64,000 bases of DNA from JAOUEA01 sp963825635 (GTDB lineage Bacteria; Actinomycetota; UBA4738; HRBIN12), in assembly GCA_963825635.1 (NCBI GenBank), contig CAWGTU010000003.1:372001-436000 (forward strand), in the 5' to 3' direction. A program made the position numbers and the translations under genes. Below the pieces are notes generated by a model. It worked only from the letters and a program-made list of their open reading frames with translations, was not told where the DNA came from and searched no databases. Below are positions 34,814 to 43,713 of this stretch, piece after piece. Positions within the stretch are counted from its first letter, which is position 1. Every line of letters begins with the position of its first letter.

Positions 34814-34879
34814 GTCAGGGGCCCCAGTTCTTAGAACACCCTTCGGTCGGTCGGTAGGGTGTTCTCAGAACCCCCTGAC
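34814..34879. repeat. Imperfect inverted repeat with TCGG loop
   Basis: Arms 34827-34842 and 34856-34871 match at 15 of 16 positions (GTTCTTAGAACACCCT against AGGGTGTTCTCAGAAC). The loop is (TCGG)3T. Outer blocks GTCAGGGG (34814-34821) and CCCCTGAC (34872-34879) also pair, offset by 5 bases. It could be a terminator-like hairpin or the paired ends of a mobile element. The right arm is part of the dispersed repeat. Confidence 0.65.
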
Positions 34880-34935
34880 CTCGGGAAACGCGGGCTCTTT
34901 GGCGGAGTACCCACAGGTTAAGAGGGGCAGTACCC
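34847..34935 (+). repeat. Dispersed repeat, copy 2
   Basis: Matches 30285-30375 in blocks and in order (TCGGTCGGT, AGGGTGTTCTCAGAA, CCCTGAC, ACCCACAGGTTAAGAGGGG). Confidence 0.65.
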
Positions 34936-34997
34936 ACACCAGGTCAGAGGCACCTTCAGAGCCACTACCTGACCGCTCTCTCGGTCGAGCGTGATCC

Positions 34998-35483
34998 CTA
35001 GAGAGCCTTGAAGTAGACGACGCTGGGAAAGGGTCGGTAGCCAGCCTTCTCGTATGTTCGGCGAGCTGCAGCATGTCCAGGATCGCCGCCGGTTGAGATC
35101 GCGGCATGGGTCATGCCCATCTGACGCATCCACTCGGTCGCCACGTTGGTTAAGTCCGTCCCGAGCCCGCGGCTCTGATCGTCTGGAACAACGGCTACCA
35201 TCGTGAGCTCGCCCATCTGCTTGTCAGCGTTCAGGATCGCTGCTGCGAAACCGACGACGGCCCCGTCCCACTCCGCCACCCAGACCATGGTCTCCTCGTC
35301 CGCAAGGACCGCCTCGACGTCCTTCGCCTGCTTGGCGCGCCAGTCCGGTCGATGGTGGAGATCGAAGATCTGCCGTCCCATCACCTCGCGCATCGAGTCG
35401 TGAACCGGGATCCAGGCACGTATGGAGAGCTGGACCACGTCGGCGCGGTCATCTTCCACGTACACACGGATGGTTCCTGCCAC
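34998..35483 (-). CDS. GNAT-family N-acetyltransferase
   Basis: 161 aa. Acetyl-CoA-binding block MVAVVPDDQSRGLGTDLTNVATEWMRQMG (motif A, here S-R-G-L-G-T for the usual Q-x-x-G-x-G) and motif B AAISTGGDPGHAAARRTYEKAGYRPF. The substrate is unknown. I start at GTG 35483 because a TAGATT box lies 7 nt upstream; a TTG at 35492 would overlap that box. Stands alone. Confidence 0.82.
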   Translation of the reverse strand: MAGTIRVYVEDDRADVVQLSIRAWIPVHDSMREVMGRQIFDLHHRPDWRAKQAKDVEAVLADEETMVWVAEWDGAVVGFAAAILNADKQMGELTMVAVVPDDQSRGLGTDLTNVATEWMRQMGMTHAAISTGGDPGHAAARRTYEKAGYRPFPSVVYFKAL

Positions 35484-35490
35484 GGCGAGC

Positions 35491-35496
35491 AATCTA
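35491..35496 (-). promoter_or_regulatory. TAGATT -10 box of a leaderless promoter
   Basis: On the minus strand, TAGATT lies 7 nt before the GTG of the acetyltransferase gene. Confidence 0.45.
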
Positions 35497-35801
35497 CCTG
35501 CACACGATCAGGGGTACGCACGCGCCGCAAGGTCCACACGACTCGGTTGCCGGGTCCGTCGGATTCCGAACAGCGATACTCGAGGTGTAGAAGGGTCGCT
35601 TCGCCATCGGGAAGCCCTTGACGACCAGGGTGCGGTCAACATCGCCCAACGCATCGGGTCTACGGAAGCGGGCGCGGAATCGGAACACGGATGAGCGGTC
35701 TCGCTGCGGTCGAGGAAGTCGAGCGCCAAAGGACATGACGGCACGCCAACCCCGATCCGCGAGTTCTCCGGCTGAGCGACTTCGTCAACACCACTCCGAA
35801 C
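35497..35801. other. Gap between the acetyltransferase and the catabolic operon
   Basis: About 300 bp. One plus-strand frame ends with GAVNIAQRIGSTEAGAESEHG, faintly like the end of a TnpB-type zinc-ribbon transposase, but the cysteines are not in place. I do not call a gene. No clear terminator hairpin is visible for the operon that ends at 35802. Confidence 0.35.
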
Positions 35802-36809
35802 TCAGTCGAGCAGGCCGAGCAGCCGGCCGAAGTTGTCCCCGAGCACCCCTTCGATCTTGGCCGGCGGGATGGGCGGCATCGCGCACGCATCGGCTTCCTC
35901 GTTCACGGTGGCGAGCTTCTCCATCAGCTTCACGGGGTCGTACAGGAAGCCGGGGTAGTCGGTGCCGAAGAAGAGCTTCTCGAGCGGCACGAACATCGGC
36001 TCGCACCGCGAGAGCAGCAGGAAGAGATCGCGGCGTGTCACGCTCGCGATCAGGTACGACAGCTCGGTGTAGAAGTTGGGGTGCTTCGTGAGCAGGAACA
36101 AGGCCTCGTCGACCCACGGAAGCCCGCAGTGGGCAACGATCACGCGCAGATCGCGGAACACGCGGCCGACGTCGTCGAGCAGCGCCGGCCGGCCGAGCTC
36201 TAGCTTCGCGTCGATGCGGGTCGAACCGGCCTGGTGGATCATCACCGGGATGCCCAGCTCCTGGGCCTTCGCGTAGATCGGGAACGCGACCTCCGGGTCG
36301 TTGGCCGCCCAGTGCTGATACATCGGATACAGCTTCACGCCCGTGAGCCCGAGCTCCACGACGGATCGCTCAAGTTCGCCGACCGCGGAGTCGGGCCCTT
36401 GATACAGCGGGTTCACCGACCCGAAGCCGATGAAGCGATCTGGGTCGGCGGCGACCACCGCGGCGATGTAGTCGTTGCATAGGTCCGGGTGCATCGGGCC
36501 CTCGACGCCGAGCACACCCGTCGTGTCGACGGTGCCGATCAAGGTACCGTCGAGCCACTGCGGGGACACGCCCAGCACGACGACCTTGTCGAACCCGGGG
36601 TGATCGCGTGCCGACTCGTCGGGTCCGATCACCGGCCACCCCGCGCGCGTGAAGCCGCTGGCTTCCCATTCCTGTTCGGTGGGCATGCGGTGCGAGGGCA
36701 GCATTCCCATGCTGCGGTAGATGCACAGCGATCCTTCGCGGCCGTACTCGATCGTGGACTCCGGGTCTTCGGAAAGGCTCAGGATGTGACTGTGCGCATC
36801 GATGATCAT
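35802..36809 (-). CDS. ACMSD-like amidohydrolase (amidohydrolase_2)
   Basis: 335 aa. Metal-binding pattern of the group: DAHSHIL near the N-terminus (HxH), IHQAG, VAHCGLPWVDEAL and the late FGTDYPGFLYDP (Asp). The group holds decarboxylases such as ACMSD, gamma-resorcylate and isoorotate decarboxylases, and some hydrolases. Last gene of the 15-gene operon; its ATG overlaps the stop before it (36806-36809). In the proposed heterocycle pathway it could remove a ring carboxyl group or hydrolyse a ring; that is inference. Confidence 0.85.
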   Translation of the reverse strand: MIIDAHSHILSLSEDPESTIEYGREGSLCIYRSMGMLPSHRMPTEQEWEASGFTRAGWPVIGPDESARDHPGFDKVVVLGVSPQWLDGTLIGTVDTTGVLGVEGPMHPDLCNDYIAAVVAADPDRFIGFGSVNPLYQGPDSAVGELERSVVELGLTGVKLYPMYQHWAANDPEVAFPIYAKAQELGIPVMIHQAGSTRIDAKLELGRPALLDDVGRVFRDLRVIVAHCGLPWVDEALFLLTKHPNFYTELSYLIASVTRRDLFLLLSRCEPMFVPLEKLFFGTDYPGFLYDPVKLMEKLATVNEEADACAMPPIPPAKIEGVLGDNFGRLLGLLD

Positions 36810-38383
36810 GGCGTTCCCCCGGGAGGATGTCTTGCGTTGTAGATGCCGGCGGGCTCCACCGGGGTGGAGTACCAGCGCTGGTAGAAGTCGATCACGGCGG
36901 GCTCCACGAGCCGGCCGAGCTCGGCCCACCGCTGCACGTGCTCCGGGAAGCGGTAGACCCGCTCGCGCACCGCGGTCGCGAACCGCTCCTTCACGGCATC
37001 CTCGTCGACGATCGTCAGGCGACCATCGTCGACCAGCACACGGCCGTGCACCATCACGGCGTCGATGTCGGAGGATTCCGCGCGATCGAGCACCACGTCG
37101 AGGAACGGCTCGGCGTCGTACCGCCCCGGCGGGAACATGATCCGCTCCTTGTCGACGACGAGCAGGTCGGCGAACCGGCCCTCCTCGAGCGATCCGAGCC
37201 GGCCTTCGAGTCCGAGGGCGCGGGCGCCGTTCGTCGCGGCGGCCCGCAGCACGGCCTCGCTGTCGAGGCGCTGACGTTCGAACGTCTCCGGCATGCGCTG
37301 CAGGTAGCAGGCGAGGCGCAACTCCTGGAAGAAGTCCTCGCGGTCGGAGAACGAGATGCCGTCGGTGCCGAACGCGATCCTGCCGCCCGTGTCCATGATG
37401 TCGCGCACGCGGCAGATGCCGCTCGACAGGCGAAGGTTCGATCCGGGGTCGTTCGAGGCCACCGCGCCCGAATCCGCGAAGATCCGGAGCTCCTCGTCGG
37501 TCACCCACACGAAGTGCTCGAGCACGGTCTCCTCGGTGAGCACGCCGATGTCGGCGAGGCGTTGCAGGCCCGGCTTCCCATAGCGCTCGAGGTTGTAGAA
37601 CATCTCGGCGCGGGTCTCGAGCGCGTGGGTGATCATGCCCGTTCCGTGCTCGTCGGCGGTCATGCGGCATCGTCGGTACAGCTCGTCGGAGCAGGCCGGA
37701 GTCCAGTCGGGGGCCGTCACGATGCGGAACCGGTCCTCGCGCCCGTGCCACTCGCCGTACAAGCGATCGAACGAGCTCATCACGTCGTCGACCGGCCACG
37801 CGTAGCCCATTGGCGACCGGCGCACCTCCGCGGCGAGGTCGGCAGGCAGGCGCTCGAGGAAGCGCTCGTTCGGCTCGTGGACGTAGATGTTCTCGTCGCG
37901 GCTCACGAGCCCGAAGGCCGTGCGCATGCCGATGTCGTCGTAGGCGCGCAGCGCGGGCGGGCACCCGAAGTCGGGCATGCCCGGGCGTCCGTAGTACATG
38001 TCGACCGTCGCCGTCTGTCCGCCCTTCAGGGCGTTCACGAGACCCCAGAGCACGCCGGCGTACAAGTCCTCCTCGTCGATGACGCCCGTGCCCGCATGGA
38101 TCGCGACGTTGGCCCGCTCGAAGATGTACTGGTAGAGGCCCGGCCCGATCGCGAGCTCGGAGTGGTAGTGGCAGTTCACGAAGCCGGGCATCACGAAGTG
38201 CCGGCTCGATCCGAGCACACGATCGAACGGGCCGCGGGCCTCGAGTTCCTCCCGCGGCCCGCTGGCGACGATCGTCGAGCCCTCGACGATCAGCGCCCCA
38301 TCGTCGATCAGCGTCCGTTCGCCGAGCGCGACGATCGGGTCCCCGACGACGAGCGTGCGTCCCTCGGAGGGTGCGGGCGTCAC
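36806..38383 (-). CDS. Amidohydrolase of the cytosine-deaminase/chlorohydrolase type (1)
   Basis: 525 aa, long for the group because of an extended C-terminus (RFPEHVQRWAELGRLVEPAVIDFYQRWY). Composite start and end strands (GDPIVALGERTLIDDGALIVEGSTIV and VMVHGRVLVDDGRL) enclose the barrel. Metal ligands: NCHYHSE (HxH), THALET, HFVWVTDEEL and GTDGISFSDRE (Asp). Such enzymes remove amino or chloro groups from rings by hydrolysis. Overlaps the next gene by 4 bp and follows the one upstream by 10 bp. Confidence 0.85.
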   Translation of the reverse strand: MTPAPSEGRTLVVGDPIVALGERTLIDDGALIVEGSTIVASGPREELEARGPFDRVLGSSRHFVMPGFVNCHYHSELAIGPGLYQYIFERANVAIHAGTGVIDEEDLYAGVLWGLVNALKGGQTATVDMYYGRPGMPDFGCPPALRAYDDIGMRTAFGLVSRDENIYVHEPNERFLERLPADLAAEVRRSPMGYAWPVDDVMSSFDRLYGEWHGREDRFRIVTAPDWTPACSDELYRRCRMTADEHGTGMITHALETRAEMFYNLERYGKPGLQRLADIGVLTEETVLEHFVWVTDEELRIFADSGAVASNDPGSNLRLSSGICRVRDIMDTGGRIAFGTDGISFSDREDFFQELRLACYLQRMPETFERQRLDSEAVLRAAATNGARALGLEGRLGSLEEGRFADLLVVDKERIMFPPGRYDAEPFLDVVLDRAESSDIDAVMVHGRVLVDDGRLTIVDEDAVKERFATAVRERVYRFPEHVQRWAELGRLVEPAVIDFYQRWYSTPVEPAGIYNARHPPGGTP

Positions 38384-38393
38384 GTCAGGCCCC

Positions 38394-39713
38394 TCAGGTC
38401 GGAACGACCATGCGGTCGAGCACGTGGCGGAACGCGACGTTGGCCTCGTTCAGGACCTTGCCCTCGTCGATCGTCGTGAACTCCCGATCGCGGTAGAGGA
38501 TCTTCCCGTCGACGATCGTGGTGTTCACGGCGCTGCCGTTCGCGGCGAACACGAGATGCGAGTACAGATGCGCCTTCGACTCGGGGAACAGCGGTGTGAA
38601 CATCTGGTTCGCGAGGTCGATCGTGATGACGTCGGCCTTCTTCCCCGTCGTGAGCTCTCCCGTCTCGTGGCGCAGCGCGGCGGACCCGTTGCGGGTCGCC
38701 ATGCGCACGACGTCGGGCGCCTGCTGCAGGCTGGGATCGACACGGCTCGCGCGGTGCATCAGCGATGCGAACTTCATCACCTCGAACAGGTCGCGGCTGT
38801 TGTTGCACTCCGCGGCGTCGTGGCCGAGCCCGACGTTCAAGCCCGCCGCGAGCATCTCGGGCACGCGAGCGATGCCGTTGCCGAGCTTCGCGTTCGACGA
38901 CGGGTTGTGCGAGATCTGGGTGCCCGTCTCGCGCATCAACGCGATCTCGGTGTCCGAGAGCCACACGCAGTGTGCCGCGACGCAGCGGTCGAACAGGATG
39001 CCGCAGTCGTAGGCGACCTCGGTCGGCCGGCGGCCGAACCGCTCCTTCGAGTTCTCCACCTCGGTGAGCGATTCGTTCAGGTGGATGTGGATGCCGGTCT
39101 TCAGGTCGTCGGCGAGCGAGCGCGCCTCCTTCAGCAACCCCTCGGAGGCGAGCGGGAGCCACTCGATGCCGATGTAGACCTCGATGCGGCCGTCGGCGGC
39201 GCCGTTGGACTGCTCGAACGCCGTCTTGTTGTCCTCGAGGGTGTCGAGGTCGTGCTCGTCGTCGGCGACGTCGTTGGAGAGCACGGCCCGGATGCCGATC
39301 TCCTCGGCGGCACGGGCGAGACCGTCGAGACGCCGGTACATGTCGTTGACCGTCGTGACGCCGCACTTGATCGACTCGCTGTAGCTGGCGAGCGCCGCCC
39401 AGTACGCCTCCTCGGGGCTCAGCGCCCGGATGATCGGGTACCAGCAGGTCTCCAGGTACTCCCAGAGGGGAAGATGGTCGCTCCAGCCCTTGCCGAGGGC
39501 CGTGTGGTAGTGCAGATCGACCAAGCCCGGCAGCACGGCCTTGTCGGTCGCGTCGATCACGGTGGCGCCGCTCTCGTCGGCCGTGATGTCGCCGTCGGCG
39601 CCCACCTCCGTGATGCGATCTCCCTCGATCACGACCGTGCCGCCGAAGATCACGTCGTCGGCGTCGTTCATCGTGACGACCGTGCCGTTCTTGATGATGA
39701 TCCGCTCGCTCAT
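38394..39713 (-). CDS. Amidohydrolase of the TrzA/MtaD deaminase type (2)
   Basis: 439 aa. IIKNGTVVTMND at the start, DLHYHTALGKGWSDHLPLWEYLE (HxH plus the W-x-x-x-x-LPLWEYL turn), GIHIHLNESLTEVE (His/Glu), AAHCVWLSDTEI (His), then GLGHDAAECNNSRDLFEVMKFA (Asp; usual form TDGAASNN). VDGKILYRDREF closes the composite domain. The group deaminates adenosine-type substrates, triazines and guanine-like rings. The ATG at 39713 is chosen because AAGGGG lies 6 nt upstream. 14 bp after the aldehyde dehydrogenase stop. Confidence 0.87.
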   Translation of the reverse strand: MSERIIIKNGTVVTMNDADDVIFGGTVVIEGDRITEVGADGDITADESGATVIDATDKAVLPGLVDLHYHTALGKGWSDHLPLWEYLETCWYPIIRALSPEEAYWAALASYSESIKCGVTTVNDMYRRLDGLARAAEEIGIRAVLSNDVADDEHDLDTLEDNKTAFEQSNGAADGRIEVYIGIEWLPLASEGLLKEARSLADDLKTGIHIHLNESLTEVENSKERFGRRPTEVAYDCGILFDRCVAAHCVWLSDTEIALMRETGTQISHNPSSNAKLGNGIARVPEMLAAGLNVGLGHDAAECNNSRDLFEVMKFASLMHRASRVDPSLQQAPDVVRMATRNGSAALRHETGELTTGKKADVITIDLANQMFTPLFPESKAHLYSHLVFAANGSAVNTTIVDGKILYRDREFTTIDEGKVLNEANVAFRHVLDRMVVPT

Positions 39714-39727
39714 GGCCATCCCCTTCC

Positions 39728-41239
39728 CTATCGAGAGATCCCTTGCCCCGACTGGGGCACCGCCGACGTGAGGTCCACCCATACGGACTTCGAGTGCAGG
39801 TACGGCTCGAGGGCCTCCTCGCCGAGCTCCTTTCCGAACCCCGAATGTTTCCTCCCCCCGAACGGCACCGCGACGTCGAACATGCCGTACGTGTTGATCC
39901 ACACCGTGCCCGCGTCGAGGCGCTCCGCGAGGCGCAGGCCCTTGCTCACGTCCGACGTCCAGATGCCCGAAGCGAGGCCGTACTCCACGCCGTTGGCGAG
40001 CGTGAGCAACTCCTCCTCGTCCTTCCACGCGATCACGGACAGCACCGGCCCGAAGATCTCCTCCTGGGCCACCTTCATGTCGTTGCGCACGCCGCCGATC
40101 ACCGTGGGCTGCAGGAAGAACCCGCCCTCGAGGCCGTCGACCGCCGCGTCATCGCCGCCGACCACGACGTCGGCGCCCTGTTCGCGCGCCGCAGCCACAT
40201 AACCCTTGACCCGGGTACGGTGGGCGGCGGAGATCAGCGGGCCCATCTGCGTGTCGGGGTCCAGGCCGGAGCCGAGCCGGACCGCGCCCGCCTGCTCGCT
40301 CACTCGGGCGACGAGCTCGTCGGCCACCGAGGCCTCCACCAACAGTCGCGAGCCGGCGACGCACGCCTGCCCCTGGTTGAAGAACGCGCCCCCGAACGCA
40401 CCGCTCGCCGCGGCGTCGAGGTTCGCGTCGGCGAACACGATGTTGGGGCTCTTGCCTCCGAGCTCGAGGGTCACGCGCTTCAGGCCGTCGACGGCCGTGC
40501 GCATGATCTCCTTGCCGGTGGCCGTTTGGCCGGTGAAGGCGACCTTCCTCACCCCGGGATGGCGTACCAGGGCGGCCCCGACCTCGGGACCGCCGATCAC
40601 GACGTTCACGACCCCTGCCGGGAACCCGGCCTCGTCGACGAGCTCCATGAGTCGCAGCGTCGACAGGGGCGCCAGCTCCGAGGGCTTGATCACGATCGTG
40701 CAGCCCGCCGCCAGCGCCGGACCCAGCTTGTACGCGACCTCGAGCAGCGGGAAATTCCACGGCGTGATCGCGGCCACGACGCCAACCGGCTCCCGCCTGG
40801 CCACCGTGAACATGCCGGGGATCGAGTTCGGCAGCACCTTGCCGTCGATCTTCGTCGTCCATCCCGCGTAGTAGCGCAGCAGCTCGATCGTGAGCGCGAT
40901 GTCGACCGCCTCGGCCTCCCACATCGGCTTGCCGTTGTCGAGGACCTCGATCGTCGCGAACTCATCCTTGTTCGCCTCGAGAAGGTCGGCGAGCGCCCAC
41001 ATGTGTCGCGCCCTCTGAGTCGCGGGGGTGAAGCGCCACGCGTCGAACGCGCGAGCCGCCGCCGCGACGGCCGCGTCGACCTCGCGCTCGGTGGCGAGCG
41101 GCGCCTCGGCGAGGGTCTCCCCCGTCGCCGGATTCACCGTCGGCAACGAGCCATCGGTCGCGACGAACGCCCCGTCGATGTACAGGCGCATCGGACGCTC
41201 GAGGAACCCGATGCGCGGATCGGAGATTGCGGCTGCCAT
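39728..41239 (-). CDS. NAD(P)-dependent aldehyde dehydrogenase
   Basis: 503 aa, normal length. ITPWNFPLLEVAYKLGPALAAGCTIVIKPSE, the Glu motif LELGGKSPNIVF, the catalytic Cys in FNQGQACVAGSRLLV, and EEIFGPVLSVI near the end. Fits the betaine-aldehyde/general ALDH branch. It oxidises an aldehyde to an acid with NAD(P)+; with the alcohol dehydrogenase 18 bp upstream it makes a two-step alcohol-to-acid oxidation, as expected for turning a hydroxymethyl group into a carboxyl group. Confidence 0.9.
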   Translation of the reverse strand: MAAAISDPRIGFLERPMRLYIDGAFVATDGSLPTVNPATGETLAEAPLATEREVDAAVAAAARAFDAWRFTPATQRARHMWALADLLEANKDEFATIEVLDNGKPMWEAEAVDIALTIELLRYYAGWTTKIDGKVLPNSIPGMFTVARREPVGVVAAITPWNFPLLEVAYKLGPALAAGCTIVIKPSELAPLSTLRLMELVDEAGFPAGVVNVVIGGPEVGAALVRHPGVRKVAFTGQTATGKEIMRTAVDGLKRVTLELGGKSPNIVFADANLDAAASGAFGGAFFNQGQACVAGSRLLVEASVADELVARVSEQAGAVRLGSGLDPDTQMGPLISAAHRTRVKGYVAAAREQGADVVVGGDDAAVDGLEGGFFLQPTVIGGVRNDMKVAQEEIFGPVLSVIAWKDEEELLTLANGVEYGLASGIWTSDVSKGLRLAERLDAGTVWINTYGMFDVAVPFGGRKHSGFGKELGEEALEPYLHSKSVWVDLTSAVPQSGQGISR

Positions 41240-41257
41240 GGGTCTGTGGCCTCCTTG

Positions 41258-42286
41258 TCAGGCTGAGAATTCGAGCACTTGTCGTCCGAGCACCGCGCGT
41301 CTGCGGAGCGCGTCGATCGCATCGTCGATGCCCTCGATCGGGTACCTGCCTGCGATGGGAACCGTCAGTGCCCCCATCGACGCGAGCGTGAGCGCGTCCT
41401 GCAGGTCGAGCCGTGTGGCGGCGACCGTCGAGACGAACGACGTCTCGGGCAGGATGAACTCGATCGGGTGGATCTCGATCTGCTGGTCCGTGTAGCCGGT
41501 GGACACGAAGCGCCCGCCCTTGGCCAGCGAGCGGATGCCGGCGGTCATCGTCCCGGTCGTACCCACGAGTTCGAAGAAGACGTCCGTCCCTCGTCCATCC
41601 GTGAGAGCACGCACGCGATCGGGCACGGTGTCGTAGCTCTCCGGCGTGTCGACGAGCACCCCGTCGCTCGCGCCGTGCTGCTTCGCCAGGTCGAGCTTCT
41701 CCTCCGTGTCGCCGACCGCGATCACACGGGCGCCGGCGTGGGCGGCCGCCTGCACGACGATGATCCCAACGCCGCCGATCCCGTCGACCACGGCCGTGTC
41801 TCCCAGTCGCAGATCAGACAGCTTCGTGGCGTGCATCGCGGTCATGCCCGCGCACGTCAGGACGGACGCGGTCGCGAGGTCGACACCGTCGGGCACCGGT
41901 GCCGCGTTCTGCTCGGGCACGAGGGCCAGTTCCGCGTCACCGCCGTCGCGATTGAACCCGAGCTGCTCGGGCTCGTTGTCGCAGATGTTCGTCCGGCCCT
42001 TGAGGCACTGCTCGCACCGGCCGCAGAAGATCTTGTTGTAGATCGCGACGGGGGTCCCGATCGCCAGCGTGACGCCGTCGCCGACCTCTTCGACGAGGCC
42101 GGCGGCCTCGTGCCCCAGGGTCATCGGGTACACGTCCGGCTTGATCATCCCGTCGAGGATGTGTAGGTCTGTCCCACATACCCCGGCGGCGTGGATCCGC
42201 ACGAGGACCTCGCCCGGCCCGGGTGTCGGGTCAACGATCTCGTCCACACGCAGCGATAGGTCTTCATGGATCCGAACCGCACGCAT
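41258..42286 (-). CDS. Zinc-dependent alcohol dehydrogenase
   Basis: 342 aa. Catalytic zinc site VCGTDLH, GHEAAG (His-Glu); structural zinc lobe CGRCEQCLKGRTNIC with all four Cys; Rossmann motif GIGGVGIIVVQAAAHAGA. The start codon directly abuts the stop of the TenA gene (42287), so translation is coupled. Oxidises an alcohol with NAD(P)+. The substrate is not fixed by sequence; context suggests a hydroxymethyl side chain. Confidence 0.9.
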   Translation of the reverse strand: MRAVRIHEDLSLRVDEIVDPTPGPGEVLVRIHAAGVCGTDLHILDGMIKPDVYPMTLGHEAAGLVEEVGDGVTLAIGTPVAIYNKIFCGRCEQCLKGRTNICDNEPEQLGFNRDGGDAELALVPEQNAAPVPDGVDLATASVLTCAGMTAMHATKLSDLRLGDTAVVDGIGGVGIIVVQAAAHAGARVIAVGDTEEKLDLAKQHGASDGVLVDTPESYDTVPDRVRALTDGRGTDVFFELVGTTGTMTAGIRSLAKGGRFVSTGYTDQQIEIHPIEFILPETSFVSTVAATRLDLQDALTLASMGALTVPIAGRYPIEGIDDAIDALRRRAVLGRQVLEFSA

Positions 42287-42994
42287 CTAGCTCCCTCCTC
42301 CTTCCGCGGCCGCAGCCGGGGACGTCTGTCCGTACGCCATGTCCCAGAATTCCGCCTCGTACCGGGTCGAGCGCTCGAAGATCCGTGAGAGCGCCGACAT
42401 CTTGCGTTCGTCGGAGGGATCCACGAGGCGATCGAGCAGGGCCGTCGTCTGGGCGACGAGCTCGTCGTAGTCGTCGTTGCCGAACATGCCGATCCAATCG
42501 GCGTAGATCGGGTCGTCGGGCGGGTGCGCCGTCAGCGGACGCGCCAGCTCCCCGTAGCTCCACTGGCAAGGCAGTACCGCGGTGAGTCCGTCCGCGCAGT
42601 CCCCGAGCGAGCAGACCGACAGCAGGTGCCGCGTGTATGCGTAGGTGACCGGCAGCATCGTGCCGCGGCCGGCGGCGGTGTCGGGATCGCCCCCCAGCCG
42701 CTGGAGGAACGAGAGGTTCGCCGGGATCTCGTTCTCGACGATCTGGCCGAGGAATCTCGTCAGGACGGTGACCGCGCTCCGGTCGGGAGCCTTGCCGACG
42801 ATGGTTCCGATCGCGCGTGCGTACTCCTCGAGGTAGAGGACGTTCTGCGTGAAATAGCGCCGGAACGTCTCGTGCGAGAGCGATCCGTCCGCGATGCCCC
42901 CCACCATCGGATGTCGGATCGCGGCTTCCCACGCCTGGGCTCCCTGCTCGTGCAGGAGCGATGCGGCGCCGGTCGCGGTGGGCGCGCCGCTCAC
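42287..42994 (-). CDS. TenA/thiaminase II-family protein (1), altered Asp44 site
   Basis: 235 aa, all-helical TenA fold. WEAAIRHPMVGGIADGSLSHETFRRYFTQNVLYLEEYAR, VLPCQWSYGELA, IYADWIGMFGND and RYEAEFWDMAY match TenA along its length. The nucleophile Cys (VLPC, Cys135 in B. subtilis numbering), Tyr47 and Glu205 equivalents are kept. At the Asp44 position the sequence has Asn (QNVLYL, usually QDxxYL). TenA hydrolyses aminopyrimidine or thiamine; the change suggests a different ring substituent. Shares ATGA with the GntR gene (42991-42994). Confidence 0.87.
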   Translation of the reverse strand: MSGAPTATGAASLLHEQGAQAWEAAIRHPMVGGIADGSLSHETFRRYFTQNVLYLEEYARAIGTIVGKAPDRSAVTVLTRFLGQIVENEIPANLSFLQRLGGDPDTAAGRGTMLPVTYAYTRHLLSVCSLGDCADGLTAVLPCQWSYGELARPLTAHPPDDPIYADWIGMFGNDDYDELVAQTTALLDRLVDPSDERKMSALSRIFERSTRYEAEFWDMAYGQTSPAAAAEGGGS

Positions 42995-43713
42995 TCTTCC
43001 TCCGCCTCCTCGGAGAGGGCTCGGGTCGCCAATTGGTCGGCGAGCACGCTTCCGATATGCACCCTCATGAGGCGCTCGGTCTCGTTCGGATCCCGCGCGC
43101 CGATCGCCTCGACGATGGCCGCGTGTTCCTCGACCGATGCCTCTACACGTCCGGGGATGCTCTCGGTCAGCTTGCCGATCCTGGTGAGATGGGCCCGTAG
43201 GTTGTCGATCAACGCGCCGATCCGCTCGTTCGTCACCTGCGCGTAGATGATCAGGTCGAACCGCCCGAGGAGCTCCGCCAGCCCGACGACGTCACCCGCG
43301 TCGCGGCGCTCACGGCTTCGCTCGACCACATCACGAAGGGCATCGAGCGTCTCGCTTGTCGCATGCTCGGCCGCCGCGCGCGCGGCCGCCCCCTCCAGCA
43401 GCGTCCGCAGCTCATAGATCTCGTTGAGGTCTCGTTCGGAGTACCCGGTGACGACCGCCCCCTTGAAGGAGGTCGTCTCAACGAGTCCCTCCTGCTCGAG
43501 GCGCGCGAACGCCTCCCTCAGCGGGGTCTTGCTCACACCGAGCTGCTCGGCGAGCGCAGCTTCTCGCAACGGATCGCCGGGCCGCAGGCGGAGCTCGATG
43601 ATCGCCTCGCGCAACTCCTCCGTGACCCAGTCCGTCATCTTCCGGCGGTCAGGACGTGCCGTGAACACGGGCGGCACGTCCGTCTCCTCGCCGCGAGTCA
43701 GGTTGGCCATCAT
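42991..43713 (-). CDS. GntR-family regulator, FCD (FadR-like) subfamily
   Basis: 240 aa. Winged helix VTEELREAIIELRLRPGDPLREAALAEQLGVSKTPLREAFARLEQEGLVE, then an FCD helical domain with EEHAAIVEAI and MRVHIGSVL. The first usual FCD metal-ligand His (FHxAI) is Asp here (RFDLII). Coded in the middle of the operon with 4-bp overlaps on both sides, so it is likely to be the local regulator, acting at the 51.6-51.8 kb divergent promoters where two similar half-symmetric sites lie. Two adjacent ATGs; 43713 used. Confidence 0.88.
   Translation of the reverse strand: MMANLTRGEETDVPPVFTARPDRRKMTDWVTEELREAIIELRLRPGDPLREAALAEQLGVSKTPLREAFARLEQEGLVETTSFKGAVVTGYSERDLNEIYELRTLLEGAAARAAAEHATSETLDALRDVVERSRERRDAGDVVGLAELLGRFDLIIYAQVTNERIGALIDNLRAHLTRIGKLTESIPGRVEASVEEHAAIVEAIGARDPNETERLMRVHIGSVLADQLATRALSEEAEEE

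Noticed and set aside
35590..35700. Possible end of a TnpB-type transposase (GAVNIAQRIG followed by basic residues).
   Set aside because: The zinc-ribbon cysteines are not in place, there is no upstream RuvC-like part, and the similarity is too short.
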